Assembly (NCBI GenBank): GCA_002069785.1
Contig: MWCA01000042.1
Location: 1 to 48,078, forward strand
Length of the DNA stretch: 48,078 nt
Direction of reading: 5' to 3'
Origin: Lentisphaerae bacterium ADurb.Bin242
GTDB lineage: Bacteria; Verrucomicrobiota; Lentisphaeria; Victivallales; UBA1829
This document shows positions 41,034 to 48,078 of the stretch, piece by piece. Under the pieces are notes generated by a model. It saw nothing but the letters and a program-made list of their open reading frames with translations, was not told the DNA's origin and did not search any database. Positions within the stretch are counted from its first letter, which is position 1. Every line of letters starts with the position of its first letter. The translations under genes were made by a program, and so were the position numbers.

Positions 41034-42095
41034 ATGAGCATTCTGCGCAATTTCGACCAGTTCAATGAAGAATGCGTGGTGGCGTTCTCCTCCGAAGGCG
41101 ACGAACGGATCTACATGCCGCTCTGCGGGATCACGCGCTGTCTGCCGGGCTACCGCATCTGCCGGAATGTTTCGTCGAAATACGTGTTCGAATATATCGT
41201 CCGGGGAAAAGGCACTTACCAGACAGGCGGACAGACCTTCCATCCGGAACGGGACGACGTTTACATCGCCCACGTGGGCAGCACTCACCGCTACTGGACG
41301 GACAACACGGACTGCTGGGTGAAAATCTGGTTCAATATCCAGGGAAGCCTCGTTTCGGACCTGATGAAGATTTACCGTCTGGAAAATGTGTATTATTTGC
41401 ACGGCAGCGGATTGCACGACCTTTTTGCGGAAAGTCTCGCCCGGATGCGCGGAAACCTGGAAAACGCCCACGAAGCGGCCACGCTCACCGCGCACCGCCT
41501 GATCTATCAGATCAGCCGGAGACTATACGGCGGAGGCGGAACAGGAAATCCGCTCGCGCTGGAAATGAAGCGCTGGATGGACCAGCAGGTCTGCCATACG
41601 ATGGACCTGACGGAAATGAGCCGCCGGTTCGGGCTGTCCATTTCCCAGACGATCCGCATCTTCCGGCAGGAATACGATGACACTCCCTACGGTTATTTCC
41701 TGAAAAAGAAGCTGGAATTCGCCCTGCTGATGCTTCGGAACACGCGGAAAACGGTCAAGGAAATCGCCTTCGAGCTGGGCTTCCCGGACCCCTATTATTT
41801 CTCCAATCTTTTCAAGCGCAAATACGGCAGCTCTCCCCGGCGGTTCCCCGGAATCGAAAACCGGAAGTTGAAACGCCCGGCACTTCCGCAGCAATACCGC
41901 GCAATCGGAAGGCGGCAGGTCGAAAGCGAAAATCGTCCGGCAAAAAGCGTCGGCGTCACGCTGCCCGGCGGATTGAAGTATGCGCCGAAGGCCGAGGTCC
42001 TGTTCGACAACCGTTCGCTTCTTCAGTCGGGCGGCCGCTTCCAGGATGATTTCGAGCCGTATTCCCGCCGCGTCTATTGTGTGACGATCGACTGA
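41034..42095 (+). CDS. AraC-family regulator with C-terminal extension
   Basis: 353 residues. The cupin sensor (YVFEYIVRGKGTYQTGGQTF, DDVYIAHVGSTHRYWTDNTD) is followed by the double helix-turn-helix (LTEMSRRFGLSISQTIRIFR; VKEIAFELGFPDPYYFSNLF, KRKYGSSPRRFP). About 75 residues follow the DNA-binding domain, ending QDDFEPYSRRVYCVTID; most AraC proteins stop within ten residues of the second motif, so this tail is unusual. The start at 41034 has only a purine-rich GAAAGAAAG before it; an upstream in-frame ATG at 40959 would overlap the promoter. It is divergent from the DUF4838-like gene at 40887. Confidence 0.88.
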   Translation: MSILRNFDQFNEECVVAFSSEGDERIYMPLCGITRCLPGYRICRNVSSKYVFEYIVRGKGTYQTGGQTFHPERDDVYIAHVGSTHRYWTDNTDCWVKIWFNIQGSLVSDLMKIYRLENVYYLHGSGLHDLFAESLARMRGNLENAHEAATLTAHRLIYQISRRLYGGGGTGNPLALEMKRWMDQQVCHTMDLTEMSRRFGLSISQTIRIFRQEYDDTPYGYFLKKKLEFALLMLRNTRKTVKEIAFELGFPDPYYFSNLFKRKYGSSPRRFPGIENRKLKRPALPQQYRAIGRRQVESENRPAKSVGVTLPGGLKYAPKAEVLFDNRSLLQSGGRFQDDFEPYSRRVYCVTID

Positions 42096-42102
42096 TCTGC
42101 CT

Positions 42103-42120
42103 GTTTTCCGGGCGGAAAAC
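42103..42120. other. Inverted repeat between convergent genes
   Basis: GTTTTCCG-gg-CGGAAAAC, a perfect inverted repeat between the convergent AraC and M20 stops. The A/T-rich base may let it act as a weak bidirectional terminator, but there is no separate T-run. Confidence 0.4.
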
Positions 42121-42131
42121 GGAAGGGAAGG

Positions 42132-43385
42132 TCACAACGGGGAAGCCGCCGTACCGGATCGTCTCTTCTTCGCGGCGAGCGTTTCGAGGGCGAGTTTCAC
42201 CATGAGCGTGATTCCATAGGGAAGCGCCTCGTCGTTGAAGTCGAATGCCGCGTTGTGACAGTAGGCGCGGTTCTCGCCGATGCCGAGGTTGAAAAAAGCG
42301 CCCGGAGCACGTTCCAGGAAATAACAGAAATCCTCGCTTCCCATCGACGGCTGCTCCATGAACTGAAACATGCGTTCGCCCCAGGTTTCGACGGTGATCC
42401 GGCGGAGGAGTTCCACGCAGGCGGGATCGTTGCGGCTGATCCGGTAAGGCGTTTCAAATTTGACCTTGCCCCCTACCCCGGAAGCAGTCATGACCGCCTT
42501 GAGCTGGCGTCTGACCGCGGTGCGGAGGACTTCCCCTGTCTCCTCCCTGAGATAACGGAGGGTGCCTTCGATTTCGGCACAGCATAGAACATCCCCGACC
42601 GGATTTTCCGCCTTCAGGCTTTTGAACACCAGGATGGCGGAATCGAGCGGCGAGACTTTCGAGGCGATCAGCCCCTGCATCCGCGTGACGAGATCGGCCG
42701 CGGCAACCAGCGGGTCGGCGGCTTTCTCCGGCTCGCTGCGGATGGAACTGCGTCCCGTCAACGTGATCCGGAAGGTGTCGATCGCCGCCATGAGGACGCC
42801 GGATTTCGTCTTGACCGTTCCGACCGGGACGGTCGAATGGGCGTGGAGCGCATAAACGGCGTCGGGCTTCGGGGAATCGAGCGCCCCGGCCGCGACCAGA
42901 AAACGTGCCATGGCGCCGCATTCCTCCCCCGGCTGGAAAACGAAGCGGACGGAACCGTCGAAACAGTCCGTTAGCTCCGCAAGGACTTTTGCCGCGCCGA
43001 GAAGAATCGCGGCATGTCCGTCATGTCCGCAGCCGTGCATCCGTCCGGGAATCTCCGAGGCGTACGGCAGCCCCGTCTCCTCCTGCATCGGCAAGGCGTC
43101 GATGTCGGCGCGGAGCGTGACGTTCGCGCCCGGATTCTTTCCCGCGAGCAGCGCGACGACATCCGTTTTCAGATACGGTTTCCGAACGTCGAGACCGCGG
43201 ACTCCCCGGAGTTTTTCCCGGATCAGGGAAGCCGTCCCGACCTCCTCCCCCGCAAGCTCCGGCCTGCGGTGAAGGGCGTGCCGGACTTCGATGACTTCCG
43301 GGAGAACTTTTTCGACAAGACGGCGGATTCGAGCGTCCGGCTTCGAGTTGGCGGACGATGTAAGGGAAGATGATTTTGAATTCAT
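42132..43385 (-). CDS. M20-family amidohydrolase/carboxypeptidase
   Basis: 417 residues of the M20D type (hippurate, indole-acetyl-amino acid and N-acyl-amino acid hydrolases). Metal-site residues are present: MHGCGHDGHA, FQPGEECGAM, ALHAHSTVPVG and, at the C-terminus, GSEDFCYFL with YCHNAAFDF. The lid or dimerisation domain carries GRSSIRSEPEKAADP where most relatives have G-x-G/S-H-A/S; the conserved His, which reaches the partner active site, is Ile here. Activity may therefore differ or depend on another residue. CGGAG precedes the start. It is the last gene of the lacI-pseudopilin-DUF4838 operon, 22 bp after the DUF4838 stop, and is probably cytoplasmic, removing acyl groups from an imported product. 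Confidence 0.87.
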   Translation of the reverse strand: MNSKSSSLTSSANSKPDARIRRLVEKVLPEVIEVRHALHRRPELAGEEVGTASLIREKLRGVRGLDVRKPYLKTDVVALLAGKNPGANVTLRADIDALPMQEETGLPYASEIPGRMHGCGHDGHAAILLGAAKVLAELTDCFDGSVRFVFQPGEECGAMARFLVAAGALDSPKPDAVYALHAHSTVPVGTVKTKSGVLMAAIDTFRITLTGRSSIRSEPEKAADPLVAAADLVTRMQGLIASKVSPLDSAILVFKSLKAENPVGDVLCCAEIEGTLRYLREETGEVLRTAVRRQLKAVMTASGVGGKVKFETPYRISRNDPACVELLRRITVETWGERMFQFMEQPSMGSEDFCYFLERAPGAFFNLGIGENRAYCHNAAFDFNDEALPYGITLMVKLALETLAAKKRRSGTAASPL

Positions 43386-43407
43386 GGGAATGACTCCGAA
43401 ATGGTTT

Positions 43408-46371
43408 TCAGTGTTTCATGGCGTTGGGCATGGATTCTTCTTCGGCTGCGGCGGGAGCAATGCGGATGTCATCCGCATCGACGGTTCCGGTGACGCGCAT
43501 ATAGAAGGTCGCCGCTTCGCCGGGCGGACATTCGATCGTGGAGGAAACCGTAACCCAGCGGTCGGGGGAATCCAGCTTTTCGACCGTCTGGCGGCCGCCG
43601 TAATACTTGCCTTTCACAAGGAGGCGGAGCAGGAGTTCCCCTTTGCCGCGCGCCCGGAGCGAAACCGAATAACGGGAAACCTCTTTCCCGGGAACGGACA
43701 AGGCTTGCCCGATAAAAGAATTCGTCCCGGTAATCCGCATATACCACTTTCCGGTGGCGGGCGTATCGGAGCGCATTTCGACACTTCCGATATTGTTTTC
43801 ATTGAAGTACCAGAATTTCGGGACGGTTTTCGACCGGTAATCCCAATCTTTCCGGTTCGGGTCCTTGAAGGTCCGGACCCGGGCAGGCACGAGGTCTTCC
43901 AGATCGCCGTTCCGGAGAATGGCCCCGGTTTTTCCGAAAGCAACGCTCCGGTGAACCTCCGAACCGTGGAAAACGCCCGCGCTGCAGCTGGAGGACTGCA
44001 TTTTTCCCGAATCGTCCAGCGCACCCCGGGCGACATTGATGCGCCAGACGACACCGTCCGCCACCTTGAGCTGGAGCGCGGAAAGGGGAATCCGGGTTTC
44101 GAGGACCCAGCGGTCGGGCTGGTCCGCAATCTTATACTCGGGATGGAGCTTGACGCTCTCGTCCCGGGAGGAGCCCGTGGTCGTCAGCGCCTGAAAAAGT
44201 TTTCCGTTGACGCTGAACCCGAGGTGATAATACTTCCCTTTGAGTTCGGGAGGCGCGATGAACAACTCGATATGACTGCCGTTGAGCGCGGAAAGGCCGT
44301 CGGACTTTGCTTTGGCATCGACCTTTCCGTTTTTCGCCTTCATCGCTTCCACGCCGAAATACAGGTTCGAATCATCGTACAACAGGCGTACAAATGTGGC
44401 GGGACAGGCTTCCGCCGGAGCCGCGTTGTCGCCGGAAAGGGTTTTGAAGTCGGAAATGAAATCGGAATCCTTCCAGTCGTTCTCGTCCAGCTTGCCGTCC
44501 ACTGTGATGACTCCGGCGCGCCGCCTGGCATTGTATTCTTTCTGCCGGGTCGCCAGATATTCCTGATAGGCGGCTTCCCAGTTGACTTTGAAATATTCCC
44601 GGTCGCGCGCGATGCGTTTGAGGAGGACGGGGTCCTTTCCGGCGGCCTTCTCCGCACGGTCGAGCAGTTCGAGCGCTTTTCCGGGAAGGCCGGGCCGGTC
44701 GTAACATTTTCCGAGGACGCTGTTCGGCGTGCCGTATCCCATGTGAAGATGCGAATCCAGGATGGCGTCCGTGAGCAGCTTGCGGTATTCCTTCATGGCC
44801 GGGTAGGCGGGACCGTAGTAAAGCCGGTTGATCTTTTCGGAAACCGCGTCGAAATCCGCATCGATGTTCCACGAAAAATAACCGGTCAGCCAATGACGCT
44901 GCCACGAGCTCATCCAGCGGTTCTGACGGGCGTAGAGACGGGGAGAATCCTTCTGGTAATGGCCGTTGGGCGCATTGGTGACCATGCCGTATCCGGCCAT
45001 GCGGAGCTTATGATAATACTTGAGGTCGTCGATCCACGCTTTTTCATTGAAAAGGTAGTTTGTGGCTCCGGGCATTTCGGGGTGGTATTCAAAGGTGTAT
45101 GCGCGCATTCCGGCCTTGTGCCAAGCCTCGAACAGCCCCCGGAATTTGTCGGCGTTGACCGTGCAGGAGGGATCGTCCAGCGGATGGAGGTAGCAGCGCT
45201 GATGCGGCGCGATCCCGACCGTCACGCGCGGATCGGGCTTGATCCCGAGCGGCGGCATCCGGAAATTCTGGTAGGCGAGCGTCGAAAGCGTCGTGCCCGG
45301 ACACTTCCCGGAATCGAGGATGCCTTTCGCCATGAAGTTCACGAAATGCCACCAGCGGGTCGAGCGACGGTTGAAGCTGTTGGTTTCGAGGGGAGAGTCC
45401 AGTTTCCGGCAGTTTTCGCACAGGCACCAGGTTGTATGGTCGTCGTTGCAGAATCCGCGGATGTTTTCCCGGTCCCCGCAGGCGTCCTGAATCCTCCGGA
45501 TGCAGTTCTCGAGCATCCGCCGGAGGACCTCCGGATTCGAGGTGCAGGGCTGGGATGCTCCGTCGATATTTCCGGCGGGCAGACGCCTGCCGTCGACCAG
45601 CCCGAAATATTCCGGATGTTCTTTCAGCAGCGCATTCATCCTCTGCGTGTAGTTTGCGCCGTATCCGACCAGCAGATTGCCCATATCGTGTCCGCCTCCG
45701 CTGCTGAGGACGACACCCCGGCTTTCCAGAAAACGTGTTTTCTCGTCAGCCTTCCCTTTGGGAACGGGAGTGCTGTAGCTGTAGAGAATCAAACCGTTCC
45801 GCAGGAGCCAGTCGAAAGTATCCGGCGTCCAGCCGGACCCGCCGTTGAGATTGAATTTCCTGACCGTAAATACAGGATTTTTAACTTCCTCCCCGTCGGC
45901 GATCGAAAAATCCGGACTTTTCGGACAGATTTCCCCTTCTTCGCCCGGGTAAAGGAAATAGACGCTCCCATATTTGCGGAGGACATGATACACGCTGTAG
46001 AGAACGCCGCGGTCCTCACGGGCGAAAAGCTGCACGCCGCGGGGACCGGCGGACACGCCGAAGCCATCCTCCCGGATCTGCCCGGCAAGCCGTTTGACCT
46101 CCGGGACGGAACTCATGTTTTCAGAAGTTGTCTTCCCGAGGCGGACCGGAACCAGTCCCGGCGCCGCTTTGCCGGAAACCGGCAGGGTCGCCCCGGTTAT
46201 CTTTTTCACAAAAAAGACAAACTCCTCCGCCGCGTGTTTTTCCACGGCGGAAGCCTCCGGCGCAAGGACGACCGATGCTTTCGCCTGCCCGTTTTTCACA
46301 AGGTCGACGCCCTGCGCCGCGAAAGCGGCCGACAGAAGAAGCACGAGAGGAAGCTGGAAGGAAAGTCTCAT
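43408..46371 (-). CDS. Large secreted DUF4838 protein with CBM9-like and C-terminal sandwich domains
   Basis: 987 residues. Signal peptide MRLSFQLPLVLLLSAAFAAQG. Residues 25-165 are the pre-barrel alpha/beta domain (EKHAAEEFVFFVKKITGATL, GVLYSVYHVLRKYGSVYFLY). The DUF4838 core follows with LLKEHPEYFGLVDGRR, CTSNPEVLRR, GFCNDDHTTWCLCENCRKLD, LSTLAYQNFRMPPLG and IAPHQRCYLHPLDDPSC. Around 630-820 is a CBM9/DOMON-like domain (ITVDGKLDENDWKDSDFISD, LYFGVEAM, WVLETRIPLSAL), and the last 150 residues look like a carbohydrate-binding jelly roll. The start at 46371 follows AGGAGCG. It follows a pseudopilin gene by 35 bp. It is probably a surface or extracellular glycan-active protein; the reaction is unknown. 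Confidence 0.87.
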   Translation of the reverse strand: MRLSFQLPLVLLLSAAFAAQGVDLVKNGQAKASVVLAPEASAVEKHAAEEFVFFVKKITGATLPVSGKAAPGLVPVRLGKTTSENMSSVPEVKRLAGQIREDGFGVSAGPRGVQLFAREDRGVLYSVYHVLRKYGSVYFLYPGEEGEICPKSPDFSIADGEEVKNPVFTVRKFNLNGGSGWTPDTFDWLLRNGLILYSYSTPVPKGKADEKTRFLESRGVVLSSGGGHDMGNLLVGYGANYTQRMNALLKEHPEYFGLVDGRRLPAGNIDGASQPCTSNPEVLRRMLENCIRRIQDACGDRENIRGFCNDDHTTWCLCENCRKLDSPLETNSFNRRSTRWWHFVNFMAKGILDSGKCPGTTLSTLAYQNFRMPPLGIKPDPRVTVGIAPHQRCYLHPLDDPSCTVNADKFRGLFEAWHKAGMRAYTFEYHPEMPGATNYLFNEKAWIDDLKYYHKLRMAGYGMVTNAPNGHYQKDSPRLYARQNRWMSSWQRHWLTGYFSWNIDADFDAVSEKINRLYYGPAYPAMKEYRKLLTDAILDSHLHMGYGTPNSVLGKCYDRPGLPGKALELLDRAEKAAGKDPVLLKRIARDREYFKVNWEAAYQEYLATRQKEYNARRRAGVITVDGKLDENDWKDSDFISDFKTLSGDNAAPAEACPATFVRLLYDDSNLYFGVEAMKAKNGKVDAKAKSDGLSALNGSHIELFIAPPELKGKYYHLGFSVNGKLFQALTTTGSSRDESVKLHPEYKIADQPDRWVLETRIPLSALQLKVADGVVWRINVARGALDDSGKMQSSSCSAGVFHGSEVHRSVAFGKTGAILRNGDLEDLVPARVRTFKDPNRKDWDYRSKTVPKFWYFNENNIGSVEMRSDTPATGKWYMRITGTNSFIGQALSVPGKEVSRYSVSLRARGKGELLLRLLVKGKYYGGRQTVEKLDSPDRWVTVSSTIECPPGEAATFYMRVTGTVDADDIRIAPAAAEEESMPNAMKH

Positions 46372-46406
46372 TTTATAACGCTCCTGTGTTGTATTTTTCC
46401 AATGAA

Positions 46407-47147
46407 TCATGGAAGATCTCCGCTGAACGGATAACGCTTGCTGATGCCATCCTTCCAGAACCCTTTCGAGATATACCGGTTGCTCGGGGAAACCCGGTTC
46501 ATCAGAATCGTTTCGGCATGACCGTCCGGAAAGAATGTGTTGGCGCCCCGGTTGTGGCGGTAATGAATCTGGTTATAATAGTCCGGCGCATCGAAAAGCC
46601 AGGCGTAGGACGTCGTCTGCGCAATCATGTCGTAGCGGAGGAATCCGCGGTCCATGGACGGCTGTTTCGAAGTGAAACGATCGATGTAATTCAAGCCGTA
46701 GTCAATCGAAATCGGAAGCGTTCCGGCATCGGAATCCAGCCAGGACGGACACCGGGCGATTTTCTTCCGGTTGGGCATGTACCCGATCGGAATATAGCCG
46801 AGATTGCACCCGTCCTTGGTATAGGAGCTTTGCTTTTTATCCGACATGAACAAGACCCAGCTCACGCTTGTGCCGGCCACGGCATACTCGGGAAAAGGAC
46901 CGCAGGCCCAGCCTTTGAAGTCGTCGGCATACAGAATCCAGCCGCCTCCCAGCTGGCGGACATTGTTTTTACAGGCGACCGCGTTTGCCTGGGCGCGGGC
47001 CTTGTTCAGCGCGGGAAGCAGCATCGCCGCCAGAATCGCGATGATCGCAATAACGATCAGGAGTTCCATGAGTGTGAATTCTCCCTTCTTTTGCAGCCTC
47101 TCCGGAAGACTCTTCCGCCGTATCTCGGGGATCACCGGTTTTTTCAT
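46407..47147 (-). CDS. Pseudopilin-like protein with H-x9-DG motif
   Basis: 246 residues. The leader ends in [20 protein letters not shown], the prepilin peptidase motif with Glu at +5, then [20 protein letters not shown]. The globular domain has [20 protein letters not shown] and ends with [12 protein letters not shown], a complete H-x9-DG motif, as in DUF1559-like proteins. Its ATG overlaps the lacI stop by 4 bp (ATGA), so translation is coupled to the regulator. It is followed by the secreted DUF4838 gene, matching the order at 24008-26755. Presumed inner-membrane pseudopilus component; no secretion machinery genes are in the window. Confidence 0.9.
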   Translation of the reverse strand: MKKPVIPEIRRKSLPERLQKKGEFTLMELLIVIAIIAILAAMLLPALNKARAQANAVACKNNVRQLGGGWILYADDFKGWACGPFPEYAVAGTSVSWVLFMSDKKQSSYTKDGCNLGYIPIGYMPNRKKIARCPSWLDSDAGTLPISIDYGLNYIDRFTSKQPSMDRGFLRYDMIAQTTSYAWLFDAPDYYNQIHYRHNRGANTFFPDGHAETILMNRVSPSNRYISKGFWKDGISKRYPFSGDLP

Positions 47148-48078
47148 GTGCGTCTTTCCTTTTTTCTTTTGATGTTTTTGAATGTGGAATCCAGGATGAC
47201 GAGTTCGGATTTTATGAGATATGTGTTTTCTTTATTCGGACGGACGCCGCATTGGCCGCGGAGCAGGAGCGAAACCGCGTTTTCCGCCGTTTTGGGTTCG
47301 GAAACATGAATGTGCGTAAGGCGGATCGCGGTCAGGGATGCCTCTGTATCATCCGCGAGACACCCCATCGAAAGTTCGGCCGGATAATCGATGCCAAACT
47401 CTTCCGCCGCGCGCATGGCGTCCGCAAGCCATATTGCGCCGCATGCGGCAAGGGCGGTCAGCCGGGTGCGGGAACGGTTGGCAAGCAGTTTCCGGATTCC
47501 GTCCGCATTCGGATATTCGCCGCATGTCTGCCATTCCGGCCGGGGTTCGATTCCAGCCCCGAGCATTGCCTCCGTATATCCGCGATGCCGTTCGGCGTTG
47601 AGGAAGATCCGGTGGGGAGAACAGATATAGCCGATGTTCCGGTGTCCGAGCGAAATCAGGTAGGCCGTCAGGTCGTGGACCGACTGGAAGTGATCCATCA
47701 TGACGCCCGGGAAGCCGCCATAGCCGCGCGTGTCGACAAAAACGAGGCGGAGGCCGTGAGCCCGGCAGAAATCGGCGGCATAACGGCAGCATTCATCGGA
47801 AAGGGAAAGGAAAAGAACGTTCTGAATCCGGTGCGAAAGAATGTCATCGAACGATTTTTCAAGATTGTCGACCAGGAAAAGGCGGATGCCGTAATCGTAT
47901 TTCTCGGCGCTGTACTGAATCCCGCCGATCAGGGAACCGCCGAGCGCGGGAATCTCGAAACGGGTGGCCGGCATCACGAGGGCAATCGTATCGACGACGC
48001 CCGTCCGGGTGGCGGAGGCGAGGACGTTGCGGCGGTAGCCGAGTTCGGCCGCGATCTTCTTGATGCGTTCGCGGGTTT
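47144..48078 (-). CDS. LacI-family transcriptional regulator, N-terminus cut by window edge
   Basis: The visible 310 residues begin inside the DNA-binding domain. [20 protein letters not shown] is the end of the LacI helix-turn-helix and hinge helix; the first 30 or so residues lie outside the window. The periplasmic-binding-protein-like sensor follows ([85 protein letters not shown]). It probably represses its own operon (pseudopilin, DUF4838, M20) until a sugar binds. The promoter and operator lie beyond 48078. The stop TGA overlaps the pseudopilin ATG. Confidence 0.93.
   Translation of the reverse strand, partial: TRERIKKIAAELGYRRNVLASATRTGVVDTIALVMPATRFEIPALGGSLIGGIQYSAEKYDYGIRLFLVDNLEKSFDDILSHRIQNVLFLSLSDECCRYAADFCRAHGLRLVFVDTRGYGGFPGVMMDHFQSVHDLTAYLISLGHRNIGYICSPHRIFLNAERHRGYTEAMLGAGIEPRPEWQTCGEYPNADGIRKLLANRSRTRLTALAACGAIWLADAMRAAEEFGIDYPAELSMGCLADDTEASLTAIRLTHIHVSEPKTAENAVSLLLRGQCGVRPNKENTYLIKSELVILDSTFKNIKRKKERRT

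Noticed and set aside
42103..42120. Inverted repeat as a firm bidirectional terminator
   Set aside because: The stem is good but there are no clean T-runs on either side, so it is listed only as an inverted repeat.
43291..46434. A 1047-codon open frame on the plus strand opposite the large DUF4838 gene
   Set aside because: It is a composition shadow. High GC at third positions leaves the complementary frame open; the translation has no signal peptide, domain or ribosome site, while the minus-strand protein has recognisable domains.

Overview
The window looks like a chromosomal segment of a Gram-negative anaerobe of the Lentisphaerota, probably Victivallaceae. This is inferred from gene content and no search was run. 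The signs are a TIGR04073-type exosortase-associated protein, pseudopilin-like proteins with an FTLIELL/FTLMELL cleavage motif encoded next to DUF4838 proteins, FAD-dependent oxidoreductases of the FAD_oxidored type, and many AraC regulators. LpxC and FabZ homologues imply an outer membrane with lipid A. No rRNA, tRNA, CRISPR array or prophage was recognised.

Layout. 1-3.7 kb: housekeeping genes on the minus strand (queF, argJ, argB, then a Pro/Ala-repeat lipoprotein cut by the window edge) and a plus-strand TIGR04073 gene. 3.7-7.0 kb: an AraC regulator divergent from a 744-residue FAD oxidoreductase. 7.1-11 kb: a PIG-L deacetylase, a coiled-coil lipoprotein and a DUF4838 protein without a signal peptide. 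11.1-14.2 kb: an AlgI/AlgJ-like polysaccharide O-acetylation pair. 14.5-16.6 kb: two more members of the coiled-coil family. 16.8-20.8 kb: an AraC regulator, a ribokinase-like kinase, a phospholipase C-like protein and a small secreted helical protein. 20.8-28 kb: an AraC regulator, an IS200/IS605-type insertion, and a four-gene operon (MGH1/GH63-like hydrolase, pseudopilin, secreted DUF4838, FAD oxidoreductase). 28-31.4 kb: a REP/BIME-like repeat, fabZ-fabZ, lpxC and miaA. 31.4-34.2 kb: two tandem zinc-ribbon/membrane/pilin-like proteins. 34.3-39.8 kb: tatA, tatC, a Tat-signal DUF362 protein, a NapH-NapG-like fusion, a PHP protein and a polysaccharide deacetylase. 39.9-42.1 kb: a DUF4838-like protein divergent from an AraC regulator. 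42.1-48 kb: a LacI regulator, pseudopilin, secreted DUF4838 (987 aa) and M20 amidohydrolase operon, with lacI running off the right edge.

Two themes stand out. First, the window has four DUF4838-type proteins. The two with signal peptides each sit directly downstream of a pseudopilin gene, and the two without signal peptides have none. This suggests locus-specific pseudopilins that serve secretion or surface display of a partner glycan-active protein. Second, a compact operon encodes a minimal TatA/TatC translocase together with two proteins carrying twin-arginine motifs. One of these is a membrane ferredoxin in which a NapH-like half and a NapG-like half are joined through an internal Tat motif. 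Many genes have readable sigma70-type promoters, often with a TTGCAA -35 box and a 16-17 bp spacer.
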